A DNA stretch of 64,000 nt, taken from the NCBI RefSeq assembly GCF_946480185.1, contig NZ_CAMLIG010000002.1, positions 272,742 through 336,741 on the forward strand, in the 5' to 3' direction. The translations under genes were made by a program, and so were the position numbers. Shown here piece by piece: positions 38,631-47,616 of the stretch. This DNA comes from an uncultured Pedobacter sp. GTDB taxonomy: Bacteria > Bacteroidota > Bacteroidia > Sphingobacteriales > Sphingobacteriaceae. Positions within the stretch are counted from its first letter, which is position 1; each line of letters opens with the position of its first letter. The notes under the pieces were generated by a model that searched no databases, was not told where the DNA came from, and was given only the letters and a program-made list of their open reading frames with translations.

Positions 38631-39103
38631 TGGAACTTAAAAAGTTATTCATTTACTTTTCTTTTTTGATATTAATCTTGCAATCTTGTATAGATCAAAA
38701 TATTAAAGTAGATACTTACAACGCTATGCCGAAACAAAATTGGACATACGTTAATCCCGTTAAGGCAACTTTAAATGTCACTGACAGTACGCAAGCTTAC
38801 AACATCTATGTCAATTTTAGGCATACTGCAGATTATAAATATTCAAACATTTGGTTAAGATTCCATATTATTGGACCCAATCAAAAAGATATTCCAATTA
38901 GACAAGAGTTTCAATTGGCTATGCCAGATGGTCAATGGTTAGGTAACGGTTCCGGAAATTTATTTACCTACCAACTTATTTACAAACAGAACTACAAATT
39001 TGCCGGAACCGGCAAATACACCTTAATTGTTGAGCAGAACATGAGAGATAATCCGCTTAAAGGGATTAGCGACGCAGGAATTTATGTTGAGTTAGCAAAG
39101 TAA
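38630..39103 (+). CDS. gldH: gliding motility lipoprotein GldH
   Basis: 157 aa with a signal peptide ending in lipobox LQSC (Cys 20). NWTYVNPVKATLNVTDST and the LRFHIIGPNQKDIPIRQEFQ region match GldH. In Flavobacterium it is needed for gliding and type IX secretion-linked motility; in non-gliding relatives it persists with an unclear role. It is translationally coupled to ricT (TAATG overlap). A long hairpin follows. Confidence 0.9.
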   Translation: MELKKLFIYFSFLILILQSCIDQNIKVDTYNAMPKQNWTYVNPVKATLNVTDSTQAYNIYVNFRHTADYKYSNIWLRFHIIGPNQKDIPIRQEFQLAMPDGQWLGNGSGNLFTYQLIYKQNYKFAGTGKYTLIVEQNMRDNPLKGISDAGIYVELAK

Positions 39104-39130
39104 AAATCATTAACCAATTTAATTGCTAAA

Positions 39131-39165
39131 GGAGTTTAAATTCTGATTTTCAGAATTTAAACTCC
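39131..39165. terminator. bidirectional terminator-type hairpin
   Basis: Perfect 15-bp stem (39131-39145 with 39151-39165) around a 5-nt loop, between convergent gldH and the gene at 39189-39725. T-rich but without a pure T run. Confidence 0.7.
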
Positions 39166-39188
39166 TATCTCTCTTAATGTCGATATAG

Positions 39189-39725
39189 TTAATTAATAGT
39201 AATTACTTTAATGGTATAATCTGTCCCAACTTTGTGTCTGGGTTTGGTTGGGAAGAAAACGTTAGCCGTTAATATTGCTGATGGGAATAAGGAGAAAACT
39301 CCGGCAAAAGCAACTGCTCCTGGGTTTAAATCCGCAACGTTTGTAATTAAAACTGCTGCGCCACCAACAACTATTGATGTGCCTAAAAAAGTAAATAGTT
39401 CAGCTGATTTGGAAACACCTTTTATTGCAACGATATCACTAACATTAAAAGCCTGTTTTTTACCGGTTCTTTTGTCAATTTTCAACCAAATTTGTTCTGT
39501 GCTTATAGAATCTACTCTTCCGCGAAAGCCCAAAAGTTCCGGCATTTTAGCAAATTTCTTTGTGGCGAGTTTAGCAGTTGGATAAGAAAGCCGTACATAA
39601 TCTCCTTTTTTAACCACTTTTGAGGTGCTATCTTTAAAAGAAATTAATAACTTATTTTCCTGAGAATGTGCAAAATATACGCCCAAACACATCGTAAGCG
39701 TAATAATGAAAGATTTAATAAGCAT
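39189..39725 (-). CDS. hypothetical envelope protein
   Basis: 178 aa, not recognised. Signal peptide at 1-20, a beta-rich region at about 25-105 with the pattern KKGDYVRLSYPTAKLATKK and RGRVDSISTEQIWLKI (reminiscent of SH3-like barrels), then two hydrophobic helices at about 110-160. It could be an inner-membrane or outer-membrane-associated protein. Convergent with gldH; its upstream region faces the rpsP promoter. Confidence 0.6.
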   Translation of the reverse strand: MLIKSFIITLTMCLGVYFAHSQENKLLISFKDSTSKVVKKGDYVRLSYPTAKLATKKFAKMPELLGFRGRVDSISTEQIWLKIDKRTGKKQAFNVSDIVAIKGVSKSAELFTFLGTSIVVGGAAVLITNVADLNPGAVAFAGVFSLFPSAILTANVFFPTKPRHKVGTDYTIKVITIN

Positions 39726-39780
39726 AGAATAAAAGTAATTACATTTTCTTAGCTTCCTAATAAAAAAATAATATTATCGA

Positions 39781-39814
39781 ATTAGTGTATCCGCATTAAA
39801 AAATGTATATTTGC
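39781..39814 (+). promoter_or_regulatory. Bacteroidetes-type promoter of rpsP
   Basis: A TAnnTTTG -7 element (TATATTTG, 39806-39813) with a TTAGTG-like -33 box about 20 bp upstream. Transcription would begin near 39820, 45 bases before the rpsP ATG. Confidence 0.65.
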
Positions 39815-39864
39815 GTCCCTCTTCGTGAAAGAGGGGTATTGCAAAACTTTAATGTATTTAAAAA

Positions 39865-40422
39865 ATGGCAACTAAAATTAGATTACAAAGACACGGTAAA
39901 AAAGGAAAACCTTTTTACTACATCGTAGTGGCAGATTCAAGATCTCCAAGAGATGGTAAATTTATTGAAAGATTAGGTTCTTACAATCCAAATACCAACC
40001 CAGCAACCATCGATCTTAACTTCGATAGTGCAGTTAAATGGGTATCTACTGGTGCAACTCCAACTGATACTGCAAAAACTATCCTTTCTCACCAAGGTGT
40101 ACTTTACAAAAACCACTTAAACGGTGGTATTACTAAAGGTGCTTTAACAGCTGAGCAAGCAGATGCTAAATTTGCCTCATGGTTAGAAAGTAAAGAAGGT
40201 AAAACTCAAGCTAAAAAAGATAGTTTATTATCAACTAAAGAATTAGCTAAGAAAACTGCTTTAGAAGCAGAAACTAAGAAAAAAGAAGCTATTGCTGCAG
40301 CAGTAGTTGCTAAAAACACTCCTGCTGAGGAGCCAGTAGCTGAAGAAGAAGTTACGGAAGAGGTTAGCGCTGAAGCTACTTCTGAAGAAGCAACAACTGA
40401 AGAAACTCCAGCAGCTGAATAG
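39865..40422 (+). CDS. rpsP: 30S ribosomal protein S16
   Basis: 185 aa. Residues 1-85 are the conserved S16 core ([39 protein letters not shown]). The C-terminal 100 residues are a Lys/Ala/Glu-rich helical extension of the kind common in Bacteroidetes S16. It binds 16S rRNA early in 30S assembly. Own promoter and strong terminator, so monocistronic. Confidence 0.97.
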   Translation: MATKIRLQRHGKKGKPFYYIVVADSRSPRDGKFIERLGSYNPNTNPATIDLNFDSAVKWVSTGATPTDTAKTILSHQGVLYKNHLNGGITKGALTAEQADAKFASWLESKEGKTQAKKDSLLSTKELAKKTALEAETKKKEAIAAAVVAKNTPAEEPVAEEEVTEEVSAEATSEEATTEETPAAE

Positions 40423-40440
40423 GTTTGAATTTTTAATGTT

Positions 40441-40479
40441 AAAAAAAGCTTCTTGAAAAATTTCAAGAAGCTTTTTTTT
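40441..40479 (+). terminator. rho-independent terminator of rpsP
   Basis: A-run, stem GCTTCTTGAAA/TTTCAAGAAGC, then eight T. Near-perfect palindrome. Confidence 0.9.
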
Positions 40480-40592
40480 ATGATAAACTATTTAATCCAT
40501 TAAACTATACCCATTTTTTGGTATTTGAGTAGGGTTAATTTTTATTTATATTAGCAACGTCAAAAAAAAAACGTTACTCAAACTCAATTTTG

Positions 40593-40835
40593 ATGACTAA
40601 CAAAAAGGGATATCATTTATTCATTATGCTAATTGTACTTTTAGTACATACTTTGGCATTAAGTTTTTGGTTATCAAAGGATGAAACGATACAAAAGCAA
40701 GCTAGCTTTAAAACAGAAGAACCAAAAGGAAAATCAATAACCGCAATACAAAAAACAAAACCTTACGTTGTCAAAGATTCTATATCGGTAACACGTTCAA
40801 TTTTTTCTAGCAGTTTTGGAATGAGTGTTAAATAA
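40593..40835 (+). CDS. hypothetical small membrane protein
   Basis: 80 aa from ATG 40593. One membrane helix (residues about 7-28, FIMLIVLLVHTLALSFWL) is followed by a polar Lys/Ser/Thr-rich tail. No family recognised. The start sits about 30 bases after a poly-A stretch, as is usual for AT-rich leaders here. It could be a single-pass protein or an uncleaved signal anchor. Confidence 0.5.
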   Translation: MTNKKGYHLFIMLIVLLVHTLALSFWLSKDETIQKQASFKTEEPKGKSITAIQKTKPYVVKDSISVTRSIFSSSFGMSVK

Positions 40836-40876
40836 TTTACACAGTCCAAAAATCATTTAGTTCCCTAAAACTAGGC

Positions 40877-41668
40877 TTAAAGTCCGTTTACCTTAGCAGT
40901 TATTTCTGCAATATCTAACACTTGAATTTCATGTTCCTTTTCAAAATGCTTAACACCATCGTTAATCATTGTCATACAGAAAGGACAGCCCACGGCAACA
41001 ACTTCAGCTTCAGACGCTAAAACGTCTTCCATACGCTCAACATTTATATCCTTCTTCCCTTTTTCCGGTTCTTTAAACATCTGCGCTCCACCTGCACCGC
41101 AACATAATCCATTTGACTTGCAACGCTTTAATTCAACCAAGTCAGCATCCAAGACTTCTAACGCTCGGCGTGGAGCTTCATAAACACCATTTCCCCGACC
41201 TAAATAACATGGATCATGAAAAGTAATTTTCTTGCCTTTAAACTCCCCTCCTTCTGCTTTTAGTTTTCCTTCTTTGATTAAATCTTGAATCAGCTGGGTG
41301 TGGTGAATAACTTCGTAGTTACCACCTAAACTAGGATACTCATTTTTTATAGTATTGAAGCAGTGAGGACAAGCAGTTACTATTTTTTTTATCTCATAAC
41401 CATCCAACACCTGAATATTGGTCATTGCTTGCATTTGGAACAAAAACTCATTCCCTGCCCTTTTTGCAGGATCGCCCGTACAACTTTCTTCTGTCCCTAA
41501 AACCGCAAATTTTATTCCCACGTGATTTAAAATTTTAGCAAAGGCTCGGGTAATGCGTTGTGCTCTTTCATCGTAACTACCTGCGCAACCCACCCAAAAT
41601 AAGATTTCAGGTTTTTCTTCACTAGCAACCATTTGCGCCATGGTTGGTACTTTTATATTTTCTGTCAT
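40877..41668 (-). CDS. CCG-domain Fe-S/heterodisulfide reductase B-like protein
   Basis: 263 aa with two cysteine-rich (CCG) domains: the first with WVGCAGSYD, ESCTGDPAKRAGNE and TACPHCFNTIKNEYP, the second with DPCYLGRGN, LCCGAGGAQMF and GCPFCMTMIND. Such domains hold a non-cubane [4Fe-4S] cluster in HdrB, LldE and GlpC type proteins. It follows the membrane Fe-S gene (98-bp gap), and together they look like an electron-transfer pair between a quinone pool and an unknown donor. Confidence 0.88.
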   Translation of the reverse strand: MTENIKVPTMAQMVASEEKPEILFWVGCAGSYDERAQRITRAFAKILNHVGIKFAVLGTEESCTGDPAKRAGNEFLFQMQAMTNIQVLDGYEIKKIVTACPHCFNTIKNEYPSLGGNYEVIHHTQLIQDLIKEGKLKAEGGEFKGKKITFHDPCYLGRGNGVYEAPRRALEVLDADLVELKRCKSNGLCCGAGGAQMFKEPEKGKKDINVERMEDVLASEAEVVAVGCPFCMTMINDGVKHFEKEHEIQVLDIAEITAKVNGL

Positions 41669-41765
41669 ATTTAGTTTTTTAGATGGTTAGTTTGATAGTA
41701 TTTGCAGAGCCGGCAGATTTAGTCTTGATTCTTGTGTCTTGATTCTTCAATCTTTTCCCTCAATT

Positions 41766-43067
41766 TCAATCTGCTCCATTCGCCCAATTTAACCTATCTG
41801 CTGGCGAATACTTCCAAGGAGCACCGTTGTTTTCCACATTAGAAAACATAGCATTCAAGCTCCCCGTTACATTAGACTCTTCCATTACTGCATAACGGCG
41901 CAAATCCACAATGATAGAAAGCGGGTCAATATTTACCGGACAAGCCTCTACACAAGCGTTGCAAGATGTGCAGGCCCAAATTTCTTCTCTACTTACATAA
42001 TCATCCAACAAAGATTTCCCATCATTATAGTCTTTTCCATGTTTATCAATGTTTTTACCTACCTCCGTTAAGCGATCTCGCGTATCCATCATAATTTTAC
42101 GTGGCGAAAGCAGTTTCCCAGTTAAGTTAGCGGGGCAAACCGAAGTGCAACGCCCACATTCTGTACAAGTATAGGCATTCATCAATTGTACCCAATTCAA
42201 ATCTTGAACATCCTTGGCGCCAAATTTAGAATTTATATCTGCCGTTGGCGGCGTAAACGAAGGATCTAACATGGCTTTTACTTCGTTACTTACCGATTCC
42301 ATATTATTAAACTGACCTTTTGGGCCAAGCTTACTGTACCAAGTATTTGGAAAAGCCAATATAATATGGAAGTGTTTTGAAAATGGCAAATAGTTGAGAA
42401 AAGCAAAAATACCGATGATATGAAACCACCAACAAGTACGTTCTACCATTACCAATGCCCCTGCTTGGTTGGGCAATAGATCCATCAAAAACTGTGATAC
42501 TGGAAAACTCCCCGCTATTATATAATGACCGTACCCTATAAGCTGTAGTTTATGGTCAGCAGCATTCATGGTTAAAAAAGCACTCATTAAAAGTACTTCA
42601 ATAATTAAAATATAGATGGCATCTGATTTTGGCCAGGCAGTCATCTCCACACCTGAAAAGCGCTTTAAACCCACTACCAACCTACGGGCCAGAAAAACGA
42701 TAACTCCAACCAAAACCAGCAGTGCTAATATTTCGAACGAGCCAATTAGAAAGTTATATAAACCGCCTAGGAATGAAAAGATACGATGCGTCCCAAAAAT
42801 ACCATCTATGATAATCTCGAGTACTTCTATATTGATGATGATGAAACCTACATAAACGAAGATGTGCATAATCCCCGCTACTGGACGAATTACCATTTTA
42901 CTTTGACCCAGCGCAACTTTCGCCATTACCGTCCAACGTTTAGCGGGCTGATCACTACGGTCAACCTCTTTCCCAAGATTAATATTTCGGATAATTTTGC
43001 GAACCTGAATAGTAAATAAAACTACCGCCAATATAAAAGCAAGCGTGAAAATTATTTGTGCACTCAT
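41766..43067 (-). CDS. membrane-bound 4Fe-4S dicluster oxidoreductase subunit
   Basis: 433 aa. Five or six membrane helices occupy residues 1-240 (NarI/HdrE-like, heme b possible). A cytoplasmic ferredoxin part then carries two 4Fe-4S motifs: CTECGRCTSVCP near 307 and CTSCNACVEACP near 371, each with the fourth Cys in CP. It probably moves electrons between quinone and the CCG protein encoded next to it. The substrate is unknown. Last chromosomal gene before tRNA-Phe. Confidence 0.88.
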   Translation of the reverse strand: MSAQIIFTLAFILAVVLFTIQVRKIIRNINLGKEVDRSDQPAKRWTVMAKVALGQSKMVIRPVAGIMHIFVYVGFIIINIEVLEIIIDGIFGTHRIFSFLGGLYNFLIGSFEILALLVLVGVIVFLARRLVVGLKRFSGVEMTAWPKSDAIYILIIEVLLMSAFLTMNAADHKLQLIGYGHYIIAGSFPVSQFLMDLLPNQAGALVMVERTCWWFHIIGIFAFLNYLPFSKHFHIILAFPNTWYSKLGPKGQFNNMESVSNEVKAMLDPSFTPPTADINSKFGAKDVQDLNWVQLMNAYTCTECGRCTSVCPANLTGKLLSPRKIMMDTRDRLTEVGKNIDKHGKDYNDGKSLLDDYVSREEIWACTSCNACVEACPVNIDPLSIIVDLRRYAVMEESNVTGSLNAMFSNVENNGAPWKYSPADRLNWANGAD

Positions 43068-43256
43068 TCTAATTAATGTTTATGAAGCTAATATAAAGAA
43101 TAGGCTTTAGAAAAATTACTATGCTTGCATATTATTTTTATTTAGAGCGATTTAAATTAAGAATCTTTAGCATTATGGAATATAAACAAATAATTAATTG
43201 ACCTCTAGATAATTATAAAAAAAACCTGAAATTTAATCGCTTTTTTTGAGAAAATA

Positions 43257-43287
43257 TTTGGTTTTAAACAAAAAGAACCTACATTTG
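43257..43287 (+). promoter_or_regulatory. Bacteroidetes-type promoter of tRNA-Phe
   Basis: TTTG at 43257-43260, a 19-bp spacer, and TACATTTG at 43280-43287: an exact fit to the -33/-7 consensus. The tRNA starts 38 bases downstream. Confidence 0.75.
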
Positions 43288-43325
43288 CAATCCCTAACAG
43301 AAAGCAATTTCAATACGGGACGGCG

Positions 43326-43398
43326 GGTGCCTTAGCTCAGTCGGTAGAGCAAAGGACTGAAAATCCTTGTGTCGCTGGTTCGATCCCAGCAGGCACCA
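43326..43398 (+). tRNA. tRNA-Phe (anticodon GAA)
   Basis: 73-nt cloverleaf: a fully paired acceptor (GGTGCCT with AGGCACC), D arm GCTC/GAGC, anticodon loop CTGAAAA (GAA), T arm GCTGG/CCAGC with TTCGATC, discriminator A; CCA not encoded. It marks the junction between conserved chromosome and the island, so its 3' end is the likely integration target. Confidence 0.97.
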
Positions 43399-43403
43399 CA
43401 CCC

Positions 43404-43440
43404 AAAAAAGCTTCACAGAAATGTGAGGCTTTTTTGTTTT
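43404..43440 (+). terminator. terminator of tRNA-Phe
   Basis: AAAAAAGCTTCACA, a short loop, then TGTGAGGCTTTTTT, with T-rich tail. Starts 6 bases after the tRNA. Confidence 0.85.
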
Positions 43441-43696
43441 ATACTTAAATGTGGCTTTAAATGACTCTCAAGCTTGTTTCCGCCAATATTCAAAGAAACG
43501 GTTAAACCATTTTGTTAATTACGGCAATTTACAAATTAATTTTGGTTTGTCTCTTTCTGTCTCTCTCCTTGTCTCTCATACATAATAACAACCCTCTTAT
43601 CTGATATTAGTAATATTACCTTTTAAATAAGCAACATTGTATGCATACAAACAAAAAAGGCACCATCGCTGGTGCCCAAAAATCAATCAATCATTT
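43441..43696. other. left end of the island, no gene
   Basis: No open frame with protein character. Three GTCTCT hexamers sit at 43549, 43559 and 43571, close to the presumed attL. A TAATATTACCTTTTAAATA element at 43611-43629 recurs exactly at 59291-59309. Confidence 0.5.
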
Positions 43697-44188
43697 TTAA
43701 TCCTGTGTTATCTGCACAAGATCAAAGGCTATCTTATAGCCGATAATCCGCCTTTTATTTTTAGGCAGTTCCATATCATCTATATGGTATTCAGGTTTAA
43801 CAATGAAGAACTTATTAAGCTCGTTCATTGAATTCTGTTTTACCTTTATTGTGATTGGTGGCAAGTTAAACTTACGTCTGCAATCAGCAACCATGTAATT
43901 AACATCCTCCGTAGAGTAAACAGAGTCCACTTCGAAAGAAGCAGACATTAATTCCGCATACTGAACTTTGTTGTATTCCGTCTCTGATTTTATGGCATTA
44001 GCCTTATCATAAACGTTTGCATAAGAGTTGGAACCTCTTGGTTCTAACAATTGGACCAAATTCAATGCGTCTTTTGGTGAGTAAAAGATCACCAATGCAT
44101 CAAATTTATTTTTGTTTGTGACGCTTAAAGCATCGTAGCCTGTTTTAGAAGGTTCTTGGCTAACACCTTCATTTAATATATTTTTCAT
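43697..44188 (-). CDS. island protein of unknown function
   Basis: 163 aa, not recognised. Soluble, with no signal or membrane helix; ends with a beta-rich part (NELNKFFIVKPEYHIDDMELP, RRIIGYKIAFDLVQITQD). The N-terminal 25 residues are polar. First gene inside the island next to tRNA-Phe, on the minus strand, with a 28-codon gap to a degraded minus-strand gene upstream. The ATG at 44188 is the only good start. Confidence 0.6.
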   Translation of the reverse strand: MKNILNEGVSQEPSKTGYDALSVTNKNKFDALVIFYSPKDALNLVQLLEPRGSNSYANVYDKANAIKSETEYNKVQYAELMSASFEVDSVYSTEDVNYMVADCRRKFNLPPITIKVKQNSMNELNKFFIVKPEYHIDDMELPKNKRRIIGYKIAFDLVQITQD

Positions 44189-44222
44189 ATATTTGAAATT
44201 AAACTGTTAAAATTAATTAATT

Positions 44223-44258
44223 GTGGATTATGTCTTCTGACGACATAGTCCACTTTTT
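44223..44258 (+). terminator. hairpin with T-tail
   Basis: GTGGA/TCCAC outer and ATGTC/GACAT inner stems (44223-44234 with 44242-44253), then TTTTTG. It would stop + strand transcription heading toward the degraded gene remnant. Confidence 0.55.
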
Positions 44259-44285
44259 GTTTATAGATGATCGATTTTTAATTGT

Positions 44286-44564
44286 TTACTCTTTAAGCAG
44301 ATCGGATATATACTCAATCTGTTGTCCTAAAGTTTTAAGTTGCCAGTACGAGTTCAAGAATGTATCCTATAAGAATCCACCCGTTATACCGGTAGTATAC
44401 CTCTTAACCCTTGGAACATGTTCATCATTTTCATGATATCTTCTGTTAGGGATTATCTCCCTTCTTCGTGGTTGGATAGTAATATCCTTTAACTATATTA
44501 TCATTCAGGATTGCACCTGATGTGACTAAATAGTTCCTTATGCCAATATTTCAAAGAACGCCAT
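44286..44564 (-). pseudogene. degraded minus-strand gene remnant
   Basis: Reading the minus strand, protein-like pieces appear in shifting frames. ATG 44564 gives MAFFEILA then stops. Next comes RNYLVTSGAILNDNIVKGYY followed by YPTTKKGDNP. Then EHVPRVKRYTTGITGGFL ends at an internal TAG, and the same frame resumes with NSYWQLKTLGQQIEYISDLL to a final TAA at 44286-44288. The pieces suggest one gene of about 90 codons broken by two frameshifts and a stop. Family unknown; chance cannot be excluded. Confidence 0.35.
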
Positions 44565-45014
44565 ATACTAAACGCATATGAATTTCAACTTCTCAAATGA
44601 GGATTACAACCTTTAGGATGTAGGTGCATAATCCATCTAAATAAAGTCATTTCAGTCGTGATGATCTTAAAACCATCTATACTTTTTGACTATCCCTAAT
44701 CAGTAGGCTAAACTCTTTTAACTAATAGCAAATATAAGGTTACCATTTTAAAAGATACGACGTAAATTTTGGGGCTAATGTTGAAATAATGTCATTTGAA
44801 ATAAGATTTTTGCTCTATTTAACTTGTTTAAGACCCGAAATTTTCGTATATTTATATCAATAAGGATAACATAAAGCATATAGAATTAAAAGAATCAGTC
44901 ACCTGACTGGTTTTTTTATGCTCATACTTTCCTCATTTCAGATCATATCCACCCATCAGATAAGTATATACCAAAAGATAGCAATTCTATAAATTATGCT
45001 AATGTTAATACCTG
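44565..45014. other. noncoding leader with attenuator-like hairpin
   Basis: No gene seen. CAGTC/GACTG (44896-44909) followed by seven T forms a terminator 97 bases before the helicase ATG. A TATATTTA element at about 44849-44856, with TTGTTTAAG upstream, could start a short transcript, so this may be a leader or small RNA of about 55 nt. Confidence 0.4.
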
Positions 45015-46832
45015 ATGAACTTCAAAGAAAGAAACATCCATTACTTAGGCAGGTTCGACCTCCTAAACAAGATTTTTACATCCTTACCAGTTAACTCCTT
45101 TATCGATAAAGGCAGATGTGGCAATGGAGGAACTCACCTTGAGATATATAACCTGTTGCGTTGCTCAATCATTATTGTACCCAACGTAACCATTACAAAA
45201 GATAAAGCATATCCAGATGATAAACCTTATGAAGATAGACTCTTTGCAATACACGGAGATATAACTAAAGAAGAAGTGATGGATTTCTTGATGAGAAGAG
45301 ATAAAGCACAGAAAATCATATCAACACCAGCAGGTCTGAATAAAATATTATGGGCAGTAGAACAATTAGGTATGCTCGATGAAGTTCACAGAGACTGGCT
45401 CCTGATGATAGATGAGGCTCACAGTGCGATTACTGAAGCATATAGAGAAGATATATTGATTGTGTTTAAAAAGCTATGGGACTTTAAGAAAATATGTATC
45501 ATATCAGCTACTCCATATTATTTCAGCGATCCAAAGATATATGAGCTGGAGTATCATAAAGTCGTAATTACAGAGCCTATCGGTACAGTAAAACTAATTG
45601 ATGCAGTAAGTGTCAAGGCAACTTTAAAACATATAATTGAACATTCAGAAGAGGGAGATAAATACTTCATATTCTATAATTCGGTAACCGAAATTGTTAG
45701 ATTGTTAAAAGATATGGACCTAACCGACTGTAACGTTTATTGCGCTGATGACGAGGATGGTGACAACCTCGAGAAACTTGGTGACTACAAAAGGTTCTGG
45801 AAGAAGCAACCAAAGAATGGAGAGTTTGCTAGGATTAATTTTTTCACTACCACAGCTTTTGAAGGGTGGGATATGAATCTTGAAAATGCAATCATGATAG
45901 TTGCAACTGACATACATCTACCCCATACACTAGTTGGAGTCAACAAATGTGTACAGGCATTAGGCAGAGCCAGAAAGGAAGTAAAGTCGTATCTACATAT
46001 AACCAACCACCGAAAGTCAAAAGCGTTCAATAGTTTAGAAACAGTCAAGTCGTACTATACAGCAGAAAGCCATAAGCTGTACAATGACTACCTTGAACAT
46101 AAGAGTAATGCAGAAGCAAACGGATTTGCACCCAGACCTGATGTTAGAATTGAAAAGTACTGTGATGACGTTGATACAGAACCTAAGTTGAACACTTATA
46201 AGTTAGACCAAGTAATTAATGAAGAATACAATAAAGAGGTTTACAATCACATTGAGCACATTGGCAAAGCATGGAAATCATTTTACTATGAAGTTCTATA
46301 TGGAACTAGTGAGGTTAAATGGGAGAGTAAACGTGATATGCAACGTAAAAGCAAAGCTGATCAACTGAAATCAGACTATGAAAAGATTCTTAAGTTCAGG
46401 ACCAACAGACCATTGTTTATATTAAGCAAAGACCCAATAGAGAAGATAAAGAAAAAGAACCCACTAGCTTACAGAGCTAGTTTACATTTAAACAATACCG
46501 AAATGGAAGCATTAAAATTCAACCCGAAGAAAGTGGAAGCTGAGCTGATTAAGAAAGAGAACGACAAAAAGTATATCCAGTTACTTAAACTCATAGACCT
46601 TCATTTTAAATCAGGTAGGAAATATACAAAAGAATGGATTGCAGATAAGCTACAAGAGTTATATACAGATTTAGATATACGTAAAAAGAAAGATGAACCA
46701 GCAAAGGCATTAGCCACCCACATCAAACAGTACTTTGATATAAATGAGTGCAAAATAAGGACAAAGGGCGGTAAATATGCCAATGGGTTCGAACTGATAA
46801 GACATAAATTCACTTTGAGAATGGCAAGTTAA
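45015..46832 (+). CDS. SF2 DEAD/DEAH-type helicase-like protein
   Basis: 605 aa. A phosphate-binding loop appears as DKGRCGNGGT near 31-40, a degenerate Walker A without the GKT lysine. The DEAH box is LLMIDEAHSA near 128-137, motif III ISATP near 159, and motif VI QALGRARKE near 316. The N-terminal 350 residues are the two RecA-like lobes; the Lys/Glu-rich C-terminal 250 residues have no recognised domain. Similar proteins are typical of Bacteroidetes mobile elements and may support element replication. Two copies of the TTCCTCA-flanked repeat follow the stop at once. Confidence 0.75.
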   Translation: MNFKERNIHYLGRFDLLNKIFTSLPVNSFIDKGRCGNGGTHLEIYNLLRCSIIIVPNVTITKDKAYPDDKPYEDRLFAIHGDITKEEVMDFLMRRDKAQKIISTPAGLNKILWAVEQLGMLDEVHRDWLLMIDEAHSAITEAYREDILIVFKKLWDFKKICIISATPYYFSDPKIYELEYHKVVITEPIGTVKLIDAVSVKATLKHIIEHSEEGDKYFIFYNSVTEIVRLLKDMDLTDCNVYCADDEDGDNLEKLGDYKRFWKKQPKNGEFARINFFTTTAFEGWDMNLENAIMIVATDIHLPHTLVGVNKCVQALGRARKEVKSYLHITNHRKSKAFNSLETVKSYYTAESHKLYNDYLEHKSNAEANGFAPRPDVRIEKYCDDVDTEPKLNTYKLDQVINEEYNKEVYNHIEHIGKAWKSFYYEVLYGTSEVKWESKRDMQRKSKADQLKSDYEKILKFRTNRPLFILSKDPIEKIKKKNPLAYRASLHLNNTEMEALKFNPKKVEAELIKKENDKKYIQLLKLIDLHFKSGRKYTKEWIADKLQELYTDLDIRKKKDEPAKALATHIKQYFDINECKIRTKGGKYANGFELIRHKFTLRMAS

Positions 46833-46835
46833 ATT

Positions 46836-46907
46836 CTTCTTCCTGAAAAAAGTTAAAACTTGTCATTATATAAGGCAGTGTCAAGAATTGAATAAAATGA
46901 GGAAGTT
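46836..46907. repeat. TTCCTCA-flanked repeat, copy 1
   Basis: 72-bp unit: CTTCCTGA at the left, TGAGGAAG at the right, core ACTTGTCATTATATAAGG plus CAGTGTCAAGAA. Immediately follows the helicase stop codon. Confidence 0.75.
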
Positions 46908-46918
46908 GAACAGCTGGA

Positions 46919-46992
46919 TTCTTCTTCCTCAAAAACTTAAATGTCTGCCATTATTATAGGTAGTGTCAAGAACTCGCAAAAATGAGGAAATC
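46919..46992. repeat. TTCCTCA-flanked repeat, copy 2
   Basis: 74-bp unit with perfect outer arms TTCCTCA/TGAGGAA and core CATTATTATAGGTAGTGTCA. In tandem with copy 1. Confidence 0.75.
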
Positions 46993-47099
46993 AATTCATT
47001 GAACTACGACTACAAAATCCAGATTAGACAACAATTGTTGCTAATCACCCTTTTTGCAAGAAAACTGGCTAAAACGTCGGTTATACACTAAAACTAACT

Positions 47100-47121
47100 A
47101 CCTGCTAAATGCAGGTTTTTG
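47100..47121 (+). terminator. small terminator
   Basis: ACCTGC/GCAGGT (47100-47105 with 47111-47116) followed by TTTTG. Probably ends the helicase transcript or a small RNA. Confidence 0.6.
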
Positions 47122-47557
47122 TTTGGTATACTTTATTAAGTAATTCATGAATGTTACCTTTTAAATGAATAGAACTTTAATGTGTTTCCCTTGCTTTATA
47201 AGGTACATTTTCTAAACAATCAATGACCAGACTAACATAAACACCCCCCTGGGGGAACATTCATTGTCTCCAAATGATATAATGGATTCCGATTTTAGAA
47301 TTACGTGTGGGATGCTTTCTCTTCGAGAGACCTGATTTAACCCCTCCGCTTGGTCACGTGGAAAGTCAAATAATATGCAGTCTAACTCTTACAGAGCCAG
47401 ACGCAGATTTAAACTTTTTCAGCCTTATTCTTTAAAAGGTAACACTTCTTAATCCACATATAAGTTGTTCCCAACATGGATTTACATTTCTACCTTTTAA
47501 ATCAATAAAGTGGAATGTGACCACTTAAAATCCATCAACTCCTTAATCTGAAACAAC

Positions 47558-47592
47558 GAAAGCTTGGTTTGTCAACCAGGCTTTCTTATTTA
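47558..47592 (+). terminator. rho-independent terminator
   Basis: GAAAGC/GCTTTC outer and GGTT/AACC inner stems, then TTATTT. Lies 25 bases before the next ATG. Confidence 0.55.
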
Positions 47593-47616
47593 ATAACCAT
47601 TTTAATCTTTTGAACT

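Larger units (their letters stand above)
46993..47616. other. noncoding island region with hairpins
   Basis: No gene supported. It contains a palindrome around AACAATTGTT near 47031, terminator-like hairpins at 47100-47121 and 47558-47592, GTTACCTTTTAAAT at 47153-47166 and its reverse at 47427-47443, and a short TACCTTTTAAAT at 47491. Confidence 0.5.

Noticed and set aside
47243..47256. CCCCC/GGGGG hairpin
   Set aside because: The loop would be two bases; not a stable terminator, no T run.
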